From Lithospermum erythrorhizon (lineage: Eukaryota > Streptophyta > Magnoliopsida > Boraginales > Boraginaceae), in the NCBI GenBank assembly GCA_019722365.1, contig JADFUC010000709.1, positions 558,001-622,000 of the forward strand: DNA of 64,000 nucleotides, given 5' to 3'. Below the pieces are notes generated by a model. It was given only the letters and a program-made list of their open reading frames with translations. It was not told where the DNA came from and made no database searches. A program made the position numbers and the translations under genes. Positions 50,301-62,439 of this stretch are shown here, piece by piece. The first letter of the stretch is position 1, and each line of letters starts with the position of its first letter.

Positions 50301-50760
50301 ATCGAAGACGACGCAGCTGGCCCTCAATCACGCCCATCTACGAACTACGAGGAAACGAAAATCGGCATTCTATGTTTTGCTTCCAATCTTCACTTTTCGG
50401 CAAGGATCAAGTATATGTTCGCACTAGTTGTACTCAATCACCTCCCCAATATTCTTGATACAGTCCGCGTATCTCAAATTAATTAAGCCATTCGAAGCAG
50501 GGCAGAGAACATATCCGATACAGCACAAAATTATCGCTTTGATCCAAGTGTCCTTATCTTCATAGTCTGCCAACTTCTTGTATATATCACTAATATTTAC
50601 TACCTCCTCGTCACTTCTGCTCTAAACTCATATCCAACTCCCTCAATGCTCAACTTCCTTTAGAACATCTAAAATGTCTAATCCTCCTAACCCCAAGACA
50701 AGCAGCACTCTATTTACATCTCCCTCATTCAAACTCAGAAACTTCTCCTGACCTAAATCA
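47339..50760 (-). pseudogene. Relic of a transposon-type Ulp1 (C48) peptidase ORF
   Basis: Three parts line up in order on the minus strand. (a) 50641-50760 and 50427-50600 give FLSLNEGDVNRVLLVLGLGG, then DTWIKAIILCCIGYVLCPAS and GEVIEYN with TAG where the family has Trp. This is the N-terminal module of plant transposon ORFs carrying Ulp1 domains. (b) 48700-49010 is charged and repetitive in shifting frames (SNMQKSMVDSEESRRRSK, VLNMQNKSLELKEESKGRSK). (c) 47485-47339 gives NACGWFVLKYIEEWDG and a stop; Cys-Gly followed by FVLKYIEEWD is the end of the C48 catalytic domain with its nucleophile Cys. Stops, frameshifts and microsatellites interrupt the rest. Similar ORFs ride in Mutator-like elements (Kaonashi/KIU type). 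The upstream start may reach 51240. Confidence 0.5.
48985..49760. repeat. ~480-bp direct duplication carrying ATACAT microsatellites
   Basis: CTTCCTCGATTCTTCCTC near 48986 recurs as CTTCCTCGACTCTTCC near 49466, and TATTAGTATTTGAAAATGAA at 49051 recurs at 49532 (481 bp later). Each is followed by a GTTATTCAGAG-type word and then a long ATACATATACA-type tract. The unit is therefore duplicated in tandem, with microsatellite expansion inside each copy (about 49120-49460 and 49575-49720). Confidence 0.65.
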
Positions 50761-51269
50761 ACTTTTAATCAGAGTCTTAAATGAAGTTATCACACATCCA
50801 TACAATGAATTCCGAATGAATCCTTCTTAGCTTCATTTTTGTGATTCCAAAAAATCTAACTATTTTAAGTACATCAATTTTTCAATATGTTTATTCTCTT
50901 CAATTCTTTCAAACTTTTGATCATCTCATAGTATAACACTGCCAGACAAAGTCCTTGTAGATTTTTTCTTCTCTTTAATGCCTTCCTCCTTATTCTCTTT
51001 AATTGGCCTTCAACTTCTCAAAGATTTTTCCTTATTCTCAATACTCTTAAGCACTTCTTCTATTTCATCAATGTCCCTATCCATATATCATCATGTTATT
51101 CCCATAAACTACAAGTCGATAGTTATTTTCTTTCTCGAACTCCCAACGTACTTATTTAACTTTATCATTACAGAACACCCGAATTAAGAGGTCAGTTCCA
51201 GTCAGAGTCTTTAAGATTCACCTCGAATTAGATAAGCTCAAATGAAATGTATTTGAACACTAAGTTTGT

Positions 51270-51850
51270 CAATACACATATATATAACATACTCAAATCG
51301 GTTAAATACACATTACATACTCTCAAGCGCTAGATACACATATACACAACTTCAATAAGTTAAATACACATATACATAACAGTACCTATATCTAAATACA
51401 CAGAGAGCACATCATATACTCTTATATTATACTATCAATCAATATACACATATGCACATATACAAATGTAAACATATATTATTATCCACATATACCCAAA
51501 ATAATCCAAATCAAGAATACGTAGAGTATACATCATATACTCTTATCTGTATCACAATGTAATATTACATCAATCTAGTACATAAAGACAACACAAATGT
51601 AAACATATATACATATACACATATACCAAAATAATCTAAATCAGTTAAATACACAGAGTATACATCATATACTCTTATTTATAGTACACATATACATATA
51701 CTATCAATCTAAGTATACATGCACACACAATACCGTAAACATATATACATATAATTATTATACCAAAATATCTAAATATCTATCATATACACATATATAC
51801 ATATACTCAATAAGTTAAATACATTCATATATATAATAATATATGTACTG
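51270..51850. repeat. Second ATACAT / ATACACATATAC repeat tract
   Basis: Irregular arrays of CACATATACAT and related words are interleaved with the short recurring words AAATACACAGAG, CATCATATACTCTTAT and CTAAATCAGTTAAATACAC. The higher-order period varies (about 60-170 bp). Low-complexity, non-coding. Confidence 0.6.
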
Positions 51851-52508
51851 AATTCCGTGATCTAACTATTTTGGCTACATAAACTCACATATTAAGACTA
51901 TTTAGTACTTCATTTTATTTATTTATCATATAGATACTCTCCCATACATTAATGATATGTTCATACCAAAAATTAACATGCATTTAATAACTTTATTAAT
52001 CCCTTAATTTTATTTATTTTAGACTTAAACCCTAAATCAGAATTCAAAATCACAAATATATATTTCGTAATTGTATGCATTTACTAATTTATATCTGACT
52101 GATATGTTTATTATATGTTATCAGGTCTAATTAATGATAATGATGTTATTTTACCTTAATCCGATATAATTGCACTGTTTTCGCTTTATTTGTTTTGTGC
52201 AATTATCTACAGTTGGCTGAATCTTCCTGAAATCAAGATACGAGCCAGTTCATTATTGTAATTTAGTCACGATCCAAGCATCAAGTGGATTCTACCATCA
52301 ATATTAGGTTATAAACCCATAAAAGATAGTTTCAGATCTTCAATTCCAGTAGTTAGTTTCATCAAAGTCATGAGCCGCACACCACTGAAGCTCTGAGCTG
52401 TGTAATTTGGGAAGTTCTCAAAGTGATAAAACTGACACTGTCACCTCCTGTGACCTGTATCATAGATATCTGGTTGTCAGCCTGGGAAAAGAGACGCTAC
52501 CTCCTATA
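51851..52508. other. Intergenic, nothing firmly recognised
   Basis: AT-rich up to 52200, then a less AT-rich 300-base stretch that contains a 38-codon open minus-strand segment without family likeness. No gene is supported. Confidence 0.35.
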
Positions 52509-52696
52509 TTTTTTTTTTTTTTTTTTTTGTGAAATAACTGACCCGGGCGGTTAAGACCGACCCGCTTGGCAATCCATCCTCCGAGGACACATCCCTACAA
52601 AAGTCCACATCGACGGTCAAATTTGACCTCCATTGCAACTAACCGCCTCCAAAACGCCCACTTCACTAAATTTACTTTTTTTTCTTTTTTTTTTTT
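52509..52696 (-). mobile_element. Poly(T)-bounded GC-rich insert, possible retroposon in minus orientation
   Basis: A run of 21 T (52509-52529) is followed by about 140 bases that are much GC-richer than the surroundings (ACCCGGGCGGTTAAGACCGA), ending in a second T-rich tract (52670-52696). Read on the minus strand this is a GC-rich body with a 3' poly(A), as expected of a SINE or processed retroposon. No known family or target-site duplication could be confirmed. Confidence 0.35.
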
Positions 52697-53467
52697 TCTC
52701 GACACACCTAAAACTAAGATGTTAAATAACTAGAATCTATATCAATACTGGTATAAGATTTAATATCTCAAGATAGTCACAGCATAATGAGATTTCATCT
52801 GATCATCGATTCAATTTAACTTAGCTACTTTCATTCAGACAAGAGGTTCAAATTTTGATGTTAATTTTTTATTTTCTAAAAACTAAAATAGTAATAATTA
52901 TATACATGCTGCCCACACATAATCGAGTATCGATTCATACCTTCTCCTTATTTTTAATTTATATGCATTTTGTTGATTTTGATGTAGAAATTAAGGTATA
53001 TATTTTTTTATAAATTATTGATTTTTGCAGAAACTGAGAGTAGGGAGAGAGGCGAGAGGGAAAGAGATTGTCTATTTTATTTATTAATTGTTATTAATTA
53101 TTGATGAGTGCTATTTCATGAAACAATAGATAATCGAGTTTGGTTGGCTGAAATTATCACACATGAAATATTAAGATAAGCAAGATATGATCTCATATCA
53201 CTCGTATGGGCACTGTTGACAAATAATAGTGACATCTTCAACTTTGCTAACACCGTCACAGGCCCAAGTTGTACATGCGTAGACTTCTGTAATCCACTTA
53301 AGTCTACACTTCTGTCACTTCAATCACTCAACGGCTCTAACTCAACTAGATTTGAGGATTCTATTTAATGTAACAGTCTACTTAATTTTGCCACAGATTT
53401 TAGGTAGTGGCCTAGTCATAATTTTTTGGAAGGTCAATTGAAGATATTAATTATTCAAAAAATATTA

Positions 53468-53686
53468 CTTCCTCCGTCTAAAAATAATCGATCATCTAAT
53501 AAAAGAATTTATTGCTTAATTATGAAATCAATTTAAAAGTTAATAAAGTTTCACAATTTTCATCATGACAAAATTATTAACCAATTAAAAATAAAGATAA
53601 GCGAACGACGATAATTTTTTTGTAATTTTAGAATACAAAATCAGACAAAATTAAACAATCACTTATTTTTAATCCGGATGGAAGTG
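53468..53686. mobile_element. Stowaway-like MITE
   Basis: The left end CTTCCTCCGTCTAAAAATAA after TA at 53466-53467 is matched in inverse by the right end (reverse complement CACTTCCATCCGGATTAAAA continuing AATAAG). Length ~220 bp, AT-rich interior, TA target site and CCTCCGTC-type ends are the hallmarks of Stowaway MITEs. Non-coding. Confidence 0.65.
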
Positions 53687-53689
53687 ATT

Positions 53690-55155
53690 CTAAAAACTTA
53701 TGAAGATCAACATCACTTCATGATTTCAAATTGAAGTTGGTCCATCGTTGAAGCTGTCCAGCAACATATCAAATTGTCGACCACCCTACATATACTTCTA
53801 CCTAATTATTAGAATTTGCATTTTTACATATACAATGCACAAAATGCATATATGTGTTAAAATGATTTATTTATGGACAATCAATTAATAATGCATAGAT
53901 AAAACATCTTCTTAATATAGTGAAAAAATATTAATTTACCAATATCGAATTGAATTTATCAATATGCAACTTACAACACAATACTATTCTTTTTATTTAA
54001 AAAAGATTATCCAATATGAATTTGAATATTCAAGATAATAGCTTTGTAATCTTAATTGAAATATATAATTATGATTTGAATCAAATTTATCATACTTTTT
54101 TACTAAAATACATGATCATCTATTTTTTTTAATTTTTCTGTCAGCTGATTACACAATTTTAATACATATTTATTAATTTCTAATATAACTATTTATATTT
54201 TCAACAATATTTTTATAATCTCAATATAGCTTTTTATTATTTCAAACGAAAGCATCTATTATTATTAAGAAAGGAGAGATTAATATATAGCACAAAATCT
54301 GTGGGACTTCTGGAAGTCGGCTATATTGCAGGCAATGCAGCAGCAGTATTTTAAGTATTAAAACGTCAACGAGATTCTTATGTCAGATTCTCACTTGCTC
54401 AACTTCAGTCTCTTGTTCACATTCAAAATCATAAGGTTAATATAATTATTTATGTTACCTGCACTTCTTATTTAATGTAAAATAATTGATAATCATTATA
54501 TTCTTATATTAAGTCAATTCAGTGGCAATCTCTATGTTAGTATAGGAGTTTATGTTTACTATTGTTATTGTTATTATTGTATAGACAAAATATAACCACT
54601 TGTTTGAACTTTTTTTGTTTCCAAACTAAAATTAGGAAGAAATAAATATTTACATATTTTCATGAAAGTCCAAATTGAGATTTGGTCAACGTTAACAAGT
54701 CAAACATGTGAACCGATCAAAACAACATTAGCAATAGATATCTAGGGATGAAAATGGTCCACAATTTGGCTAATCACCGACGTTAATACCGGCGCTTAAT
54801 TTATTAGGTAATGCACTTGCCTACTCTCACCTCCCACTTGCCTCTTTATATCAGTCGGCTGTAAATAAAGAAAAAAAAATCTCGAATCAATTTATTTGCC
54901 GCCTTTTTTATTTGTTGGCTATAACTAAAATTCAGACAAAAGTTGATATCAAAACTTATTCAAATTACTAATCTACATCTTTCTATATATATATATATAT
55001 ATACATTCTAGAGTTTTATATTTCAAAAATGTTATTCTTTAATCTAGACTTAAAATATTCTTGAAGTTTCTAGTATAGTACTTCAAAAGATAAATGACAA
55101 TCGATACGTAGTGATCCGAAAATTATTGAAGGTGTGCAGGGTAAGGTTTTGTTAC
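53690..55155. other. Upstream region of the ERF gene
   Basis: AT-rich intergenic DNA. A perfect (TA)10 run at 54984-55003 lies ~150 bases before the ERF start and could serve as, or mask, a TATA element. A CCTCTTTATATCAG word near 54840 is another TATA candidate. No other gene seen. Confidence 0.4.
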
Positions 55156-56820
55156 ATGTGTGTTATTAACAAAGTGGCAACTTCAAGAACCAAAGAGAGG
55201 AAAGGAGGAAATGGTAATAATGAAGAAGAGGAAAATAGAAGAATAGTGTGGGAAGGTGATGAGAACAACATGTTGGACTCCTTAGTTTCACCAATGCTTT
55301 GTGGGTTCAATAGACAGCTTGAGATGTCTGCCATGGTCTCTGCTCTCACCCATGTTGTAGCTGGCCATGGACCTATTCAACAACAATTTATAGAGCCATT
55401 GAGTTGTTTAGCAGTAAGTAGTTGTAGTAGTAGTAGAGTTGGAGTTAAAAGAGGTAGAGAAGAAGAGGGTGAAACAAGAAATGATGAGAGGTTGATGTCT
55501 GCACCTGATTTTGGAAGAGTTGATCAGAGCCACTTGTTGTCTGGTGGAAATTCCATCATGTCATCACAACCACAACCAGGTATAGAAGTGATTTCCAGTT
55601 TCATTTTATTTCTACTACCATTATGAGTCATTTTAGCTATAGCATGCTTCATCGCCTATAAATAGATTACTCCTAAACGTGACATAGTTCCAATGGTACG
55701 CAGCGTTATCATAAAAAATATTGTTTTCGGATTGATCCAAAAATTATACCGACTATCTAATACTTCATAATTCATAATAGTCAAATAATCAACATAGATT
55801 TGTGTAATGAATCATTTATATTTCCATGTTTAATGTGATTAACAAGAAGTTGAAATCATGTTAAAGATGATTAGCATCCAATGGAATAACGTATTCAATC
55901 CATTTCTTACATCTCAAATCATTTTGAAAAAAGATCATAGGAAGTAGTCTTTATCTATTTTATTTAAATGTTAGCAGTTGACTATAAATATTTTTACCAA
56001 ATAATATATTTGTCTGATTCCAGATAGTGACTAGTTTCCAGTGAATTAAAACAATTAAAAAATTATAGGAACCAAATTTCAAATTTTATCTCAATAATTT
56101 ATGTCTTCTAGATTAATACTCCCTAATAATCTTTTCAACCAAGTCTCATGTTTGACCATTTTCAACAACTCATCATTCCTAACAACAACGTGGCATACAG
56201 GTGTCCAACCCCCACCTCCTCAACCATCCCCCACCCCAGAAGCATCCTACGTGTACCTCTACCCAGATGCCACGTCAGCATCCACAGCCGAAGGCGCCAC
56301 GCCTAGGCGGTACAGAGGCGTAAGACAACGGCCATGGGGAAAATGGGCAGCAGAGATTCGAGACCCATACAAAGCATCAAGAGTATGGTTAGGAACATTC
56401 GACACAGCAGAAGCAGCTGCTAGAGCTTACGATGAAGCTGCCCTAAGGTTTCGTGGTAATAAAGCCAAACTCAACTTCCCGGAAAACGTTAGACTCGTGT
56501 CTGATCATTTCCCGGGAAGCAGTGACGTGGCGGTTGTCTCATCCGTGCATGTTCAAGCTCCTACATGTTCGGGATTTATGATGAGGGACTATAGTATGAA
56601 TAATATAGATAGTAATGTTTTTTTGGATGAGTTTATGGGTTCCTCCAGTGCTTCATTGGCTTCAGAAGCAATGGATTCTCGTACTGCGCTGCCATTGCTG
56701 CCACCGTCTAGTGGAGAGTTGAGTGGTGGGTATTTTGGTGGAGGGGGGTCAGGTAGTCAGCTGGAAAATTGGTTGCGGTTTCACTCATCGTCTGGTCGTC
56801 GGGAACCGCCACCAGGTTGA
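55156..56820 (+). CDS. AP2/ERF transcription factor, ERF group X (ABR1/ERF110-like)
   Basis: Two exons, 55156-55579 and 56201-56820 (TGA), joined through a split Gly codon, give 347 aa. The AP2/ERF DNA-binding domain spans about residues 179-236 ([52 protein letters not shown]). WAAEIRD with Ala and Asp at the class-defining positions marks ERF rather than DREB type, so GCC-box binding is expected. [13 protein letters not shown] upstream is the conserved motif of group X members such as ABR1 and ERF110, which act in ABA, ethylene, wounding and stress responses in the nucleus. I start at 55156 (MCVINKV), as group X proteins begin MC; an in-frame ATG at 55111 would add 15 residues. The C-terminus is Ser/Gly-rich. 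The neighbour RPN5 is convergent. Confidence 0.9.
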
Positions 56821-57314
56821 TTCGGGAGGGGCGGAGCCAGCCCCATTTGGTCTTATTGAAACTGTTATTTATATATGAACTGGCTCCGCTCAATCTCAAT
56901 TTCCTGACTCTGCCCATGTTCGGGAGGGTGGTTTTGGCGGTGCCGTTAAACTGTGAAGTAGCTATGCATGCATGAAGGTTTTTGGTTGAAGTTAGACCAT
57001 GCATGCATGATGTTTTTTGGTCTGCAGTTTCAGAAAAATTCAATGAAATTCTTCTTCTGATCAGTTGACACATAATCATAGAAATTTGTCACAGAAAAGT
57101 TGATGGTACAATGTTGAAACAGATGGGTCTAGCATTGTGCTCTAGTGAGACTGCAACGAACTGTGTATAAAACTACAAGCATGACAATGTCGTCGTAGAA
57201 GCAAATTAAAAATACACATAAATGAACGTTTTGATAGCTCTGGTGAAAGAAAAAAGCCAAGATCCTGAATATGAGGGTGAAGTAGAAAGCCATTGATTAC
57301 CATATGAGAAAACA
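56821..57314. other. Convergent 3' flanks of ERF and RPN5
   Basis: Holds the 3' UTRs of two convergent genes. GCATGCATG words occur at 56965-57010. The 123-codon minus frame at 56708-57079 overlaps the ERF 3' end and is a shadow. Confidence 0.45.
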
Positions 57315-60300
57315 TCAAACTTTTAAGGCGGTCTTGTGAATCATCGTCTCTTTGTGGATTTGATGACAACTCTTCTCGACCAGGTCGAGCAACTTCTCCA
57401 AGTTCATCGCCCATGAGTTTAAGATGTCGTTGCTGTCTTTTGCTGATTGGAAAGAGATAACTCCCACGGGCCTGTCAATCTTAGCAACCAAAGCTTTAGA
57501 TACAACCATCTCAGATAAATGCTTCTCCGTTTCCTGGAAAAACAAGAACCAAAAGGATGAAATGAGTTCCCCAGTAGACGAGGATAGCTAAATATTAATA
57601 TGTAACTAAAATTCTGGACATAGATTATAATTTGTTTCCTGGTAGTGAGAAAGTGTAAATTGACATATCAGAGATAAGTTTGCAGAGGTGATCGCATCAT
57701 AACTATAAGTGTAACTTTTAAAGGTAATCTAAATATTTGGAATTGGAATTGCCATATGCAAATTCTCGCCAGCGATACCACTTAAAAAAACGAACTCTGG
57801 TATTCTCTGATTCATACATAGTATAAAGCTTGGGAGCAAAACCAACTCATTGGCAGCATCCAAAACACATTATATATGCTAACACCTAACAATAATTTTT
57901 TACATAATAATTGCTAAGTTATGATGGTAACCTTAAATAAGTCAAAATTATACAGAAATACCATTGCATTTTACATGAGAATATACAACGCTCACATACC
58001 TGAACACTGAGACATAGCAGGTCTGCAAGTCTCTTCAACGTAATCCGGGAATAGTACTTTGAGACAACAAGGATGTTCTGCAAGAAAACATTGGAATATC
58101 AATTAACCAGAATATATTGACAGCTGAAAGAGCAATCTCAAAAGAATGAGATATTGTTTTCAGCATATTGGAAATTAAAAAGTCATAGCATGGGAATCAG
58201 AAACTTTAGGTAGACATTTACATGTTCAATAACTCTCATTCTAAGATCCTCGCCCGCTTTGTCACCTAAAGAGCCACCAGCCATGTTCTTTTCGTTTTCA
58301 AACTCATCTTTAAACGTACTCCACAAAGCAGTCCACTGGATTACCTCCATTGTTATCAATTGTTTCAAGAGATTCCTGATAAGATGCATTAATAACAACC
58401 AACTTAGGTTAATAAATATGATGAAGGTTACAGAATCTATCATAACTGGTAAAGGGGGAAAATGAACCTAAAGAAGAGAGTTTCATTGATCAAAGAACAA
58501 AATCAGACCTAAAATGAGGAATCTCAGAAAGATTTTTATCCTCCAGGGTAGAGTTAAGGAGGCTCGACTGCATAGGATCATGTGGTGACAGTACCAAATA
58601 CCAGCATATTTTCCTGAGAACCTATCAAAGTAATTCAAATGAAAAGTCTGAAAAATCAAATCCATGGAGCTGAAGAAAACTAAAACTAGATGAATTACTA
58701 AAGTTATATAAGTACCGGTATCCACTGTGTCGGGTCTTCCTTGACTGCTGGGATTTCATAAATTGACTTGTAACAACGACATATCTCAAGGTAATCATTG
58801 CTATGAGAGTGGTACCTGAAAGAGAAACAATTTATAGTTTTCACAGTTTAGAGAAGCCTCTTAAGGAAAACAATACTTTCAGAATCACAAAAAAAAACAT
58901 AGACATATGGAACTAGATAATAACCGAAAAAATGGAAATCAACATACAAGCTCTCTCCATTGCTGGCAAAGCAATTTCTTGAGTTACACAATTGCATTCA
59001 TATGTTATTGTTGTCATACATTACCTCAAGAAACTACTTTAGTAACTTGATATTAGATTGTTATGTTGCATATTAGCATGCACATTTCATGTCATTATTT
59101 CAACATTAAAAACTTGTCATTTCATATGTAGGTAGATGAGTAGATCTATAAATTTCAAATGTATCACCATTCTAAGTGATATATGTAAATGCAAATAAAC
59201 CATGCAAAACATATTTCTATGAAGTAACTGTTAGATTAGGAATAACCAAATACAATTAATTTGAAAGTTATAAGAGTATAATGCCTAGATATGACATGAA
59301 CATGGAAAAACAGAAAAATCCCAAGCCTATTACCAATAGAGTTTTGTATTCTCTGACCATGCAGTATCCCAACTTCTTCTGGTAGCCAGGGGGCCACTAC
59401 TAACTTATAAGGCAGAGTTGCAGACAGGGAGGCTTTATGATCAACTCCCCTCAACAAACATATATATATGTCGTGTCCATGTTCAAGCGAAGAAGGGCAC
59501 ACCCTTTCCAATTCTTGTATGTTGCTAAATTTCATACTATCTTACAATAATTTAATGAACTCGGTATTAACAAGAGGAAATGAATTACAATCTGTAAGAA
59601 TCTCAAGTAAGCACTTAACATATGGATACCCATAATTAACACCTACATACCGAATCATCAGCTCATAGTAGATCTTCTTTAACTCCAACAATGAGGGAAT
59701 ATCTGAAGGAGGTTCTTCAACAATGCTTTCTCCTTCTTTAGGCCTTTTCTTTTCCTTTGAAGGATCAGCTTCAAACACTCTTGGACTGATCTTTCTTGAG
59801 AGTATTTGTGCTCGAACATAATCCTGTTTGTCTAAGCATAATCTAACCTGCAGAGTGTTCAATTCATATTTTAGCCACCAACCATTTGATACTAATGCAA
59901 CTTAAATTAAAATATGGGCAGGGAAGATGTGTCGTACTTGATCAAGAATGAAAGCTATCTTCTCGGTTTTTGCCATGGCACCAAAAGTCTCTACCTGCAA
60001 AGAATATTAATGAATTATGTTTTTATAAATATAGCTCGACACCGAATCCGGGAACTATGAATTCAGCACTCAATAAAAAGCTGCTACTTTCTTACCGCAA
60101 TTTCTTGCATTAAATCTGCAGCCTCTGCAATAAGTCCTTGCTCTTCCTTGATTTTAGCAAGTCTCTTAATTAAACGAGCTCTCTCAATCTCCACATATAT
60201 CTACAAATGTGTAAAAATATGATATTATATGGATTCCATGCTCTTATGGACTTTCCTGGGATCCTCTTTTAATTTATTTATTTTTCCCTGTAAACGCTGG

Positions 60301-62075
60301 AGTATGAACTTCAATCTCTATTTACCTTCCCTGCAGATACATTGTTAAGTGTCTTTATGAGCTCTATCTTAGATTCAACATCAGGTGTCTGATCAATATA
60401 TTGCATTGCCTGCTGGACCATTGCTTGTACAGCCTGCATAAGATTGCAAGAGAAAACATCTGAAAAACTGTGAACATGAGGAACATCAACATGCCCCAAT
60501 GCCAAGAGAATCCCACCTAAGCAGGGTGTGTGTGTTTGGGGTATGTGATAGTACACAGCCCTACCACTATGATAACAGGGAACATGAGTAGTGGATTAAG
60601 CCATTAAGGTTACAGAGAGAATTGACTGTTACTTACTCACTCATACGCTGAAAACAAGAGGCACACCAAAACAATGATATTAGACCTTTATTTCATCTAA
60701 AACGGTCTCTACATATTCTAGCAACATGAGTTCTTCATTACAAGTTACCAAGTCCATAATCACGCTTAATCACCAAATTTAAGATCCATACTCGACCCAG
60801 GAAAAAACATTATATGCAATCGTCCCAAAGTCTGTTTCTTACCCCAAGACCTCTCCTCTCTATTGCAATTAGCGGATCTAACCAATGCTAACATTACAAA
60901 ATCCACAACCATTCTAAGATAATCCAAAAACCCAAATAGTACCAAAACCAAACTCATTGTCAACAAATAGTTTCAAAATCAACCTCCAAAATCCATGACA
61001 AGACTTCTGCAATAATCCAACCAAACAAAATCAACCTCAAAATCATCATATTGTCCCAAAGTCTGCTCAGTTCTCTAAGGGACACCTAAATCACTCCCAA
61101 GTCTAGTAGACCTAACAAGTACACAACTAATTTCAAATAACTCCCCCATAATCAAATCAATACGCAGACTTCTGAATTATCTCAATTACAGGCCATCTTT
61201 CAACCAATACCAATATCAAGAACCCATTTTGGATCCTTCTTTAAAAAACATCAATTCCAAACCCTTATAACCAAAAAACAAATCCCAAATCTCTCCCAAC
61301 ATATCAATTATTACAACAAAAAACAAAAAATTCAACTAAAATACAGAATACAACATACTTTGAACACGTAACTTTGATTCCAATTATCAAAATTCACAAA
61401 CTTTACCAATCTTTAATTAAGACACATAACTTTGAACACATCACGACCACATCCCAGATCAATAGTCAACTAAAATACTACATGTATCCAAAATGTTCGA
61501 TTCCAATTATCGAAATTAACAAACTTCACCACCTTAATTAATACAACTAACATCAAACACATCAAATACTACATCCCACATCAAAAAGTCAACCAAAACA
61601 CTACCCATAATCCAAAAAGTTCGATTCCAATTATCGAAATTAACAAACTTTACCGCTTTAATTAATTCAAATACCTTCAAAACACATCAATTACTACAAT
61701 TCAAATAAAAAAGTCAACGAAACCCTACAAAAATTCGAAAAAAGGTACCTGCTTGAGCTGACCACGGCGTTTGGACAAAAGGACAATTTGGTCATTGAGG
61801 GTTTTCCAAGCACGTGCATCAAAGCAGAGGAGGACGATGTCGGTAACCGCCTTTCGGGTGGCTGCCACGTCACCAGCTTGTCGAGCTTGCTTCTCCACAT
61901 TCAATAATGCTTCAATTTGGGACTCCAATTGCCTATCTCCTTCCTATAAACACCAAATTATAACAACAAAAAATTTTAAAAAAATTGAAGAAAATATAAA
62001 AAGTTAATGCTAAGCTAAAAAAAATAATGGATCTGTGAATTTAATAGGATAAAAAATTAAGTAATAAATTACCAT
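57315..62075 (-). CDS. RPN5: 26S proteasome non-ATPase regulatory subunit RPN5 (PSMD12)
   Basis: Lid subunit of the 19S regulatory particle; its PCI domain scaffolds the lid near RPN8-RPN11. Twelve exons, all in frame: 62075-62073 (ATG only), 61943-61749, 60433-60326, 60200-60096, 59994-59938, 59847-59651, 58815-58716, 58621-58509, 58375-58222, 58077-58000 and 57533-57315 hold the coding sequence (eleven segments; any further 5' UTR exon is not resolved), 442 aa, matching the usual plant length. Seen: [40 protein letters not shown], helical repeats in the middle, and the PCI winged helix from [18 protein letters not shown] through [16 protein letters not shown] to the helical tail [20 protein letters not shown]. 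The start codon is the last three bases of exon 1, followed directly by GT. Introns of ~1.3 kb and ~0.8 kb hold nothing recognised. Complete and apparently functional. Confidence 0.95.
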
Positions 62076-62439
62076 AGTTGGTAGATTCAGTATCTGACAG
62101 CTTTTTTGGGGGCGGCGGCTTTGAGAGATTTGAAATGTCAGAGACTTGGAGGAGGAGGAGTCTCTTTATTCCAATTATTTTCACTTTGTATATTCTTATT
62201 TTTAATATTTTTTGTTTTTTAGTTTATTACAGTGTATTTATTTTTTAGTATATTTCTTCTTTATTGATATAATCTGTGATCTCCTTTTGTTAGCTTTATT
62301 TTCCTTTTTCACTCAGCCGACAGATTAAGATTTAAAAACGCTGGTTAAAGAAATGTTCGTTCGTAATCGTCCATCAAAACTTAAAAGATAATAAAGTAAA
62401 CAGGGTCGGAATTAGCTAAACCGAAAGCGTAGAGTTTTA
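62076..62439. other. RPN5 5' leader and promoter region
   Basis: On the minus strand a CT-rich leader (about 62150-62090) precedes the RPN5 start codon. Upstream is T-rich sequence bordering the LINE relic. No named promoter element can be supported. Confidence 0.4.

Noticed and set aside
50076..50486. 136-codon plus frame
   Set aside because: Antisense to the Ulp1-type relic, whose minus frame has the recognisable module.
59236..59535. 99-codon minus frame in a long RPN5 intron
   Set aside because: No known domain; it lies between two exons that splice in frame.
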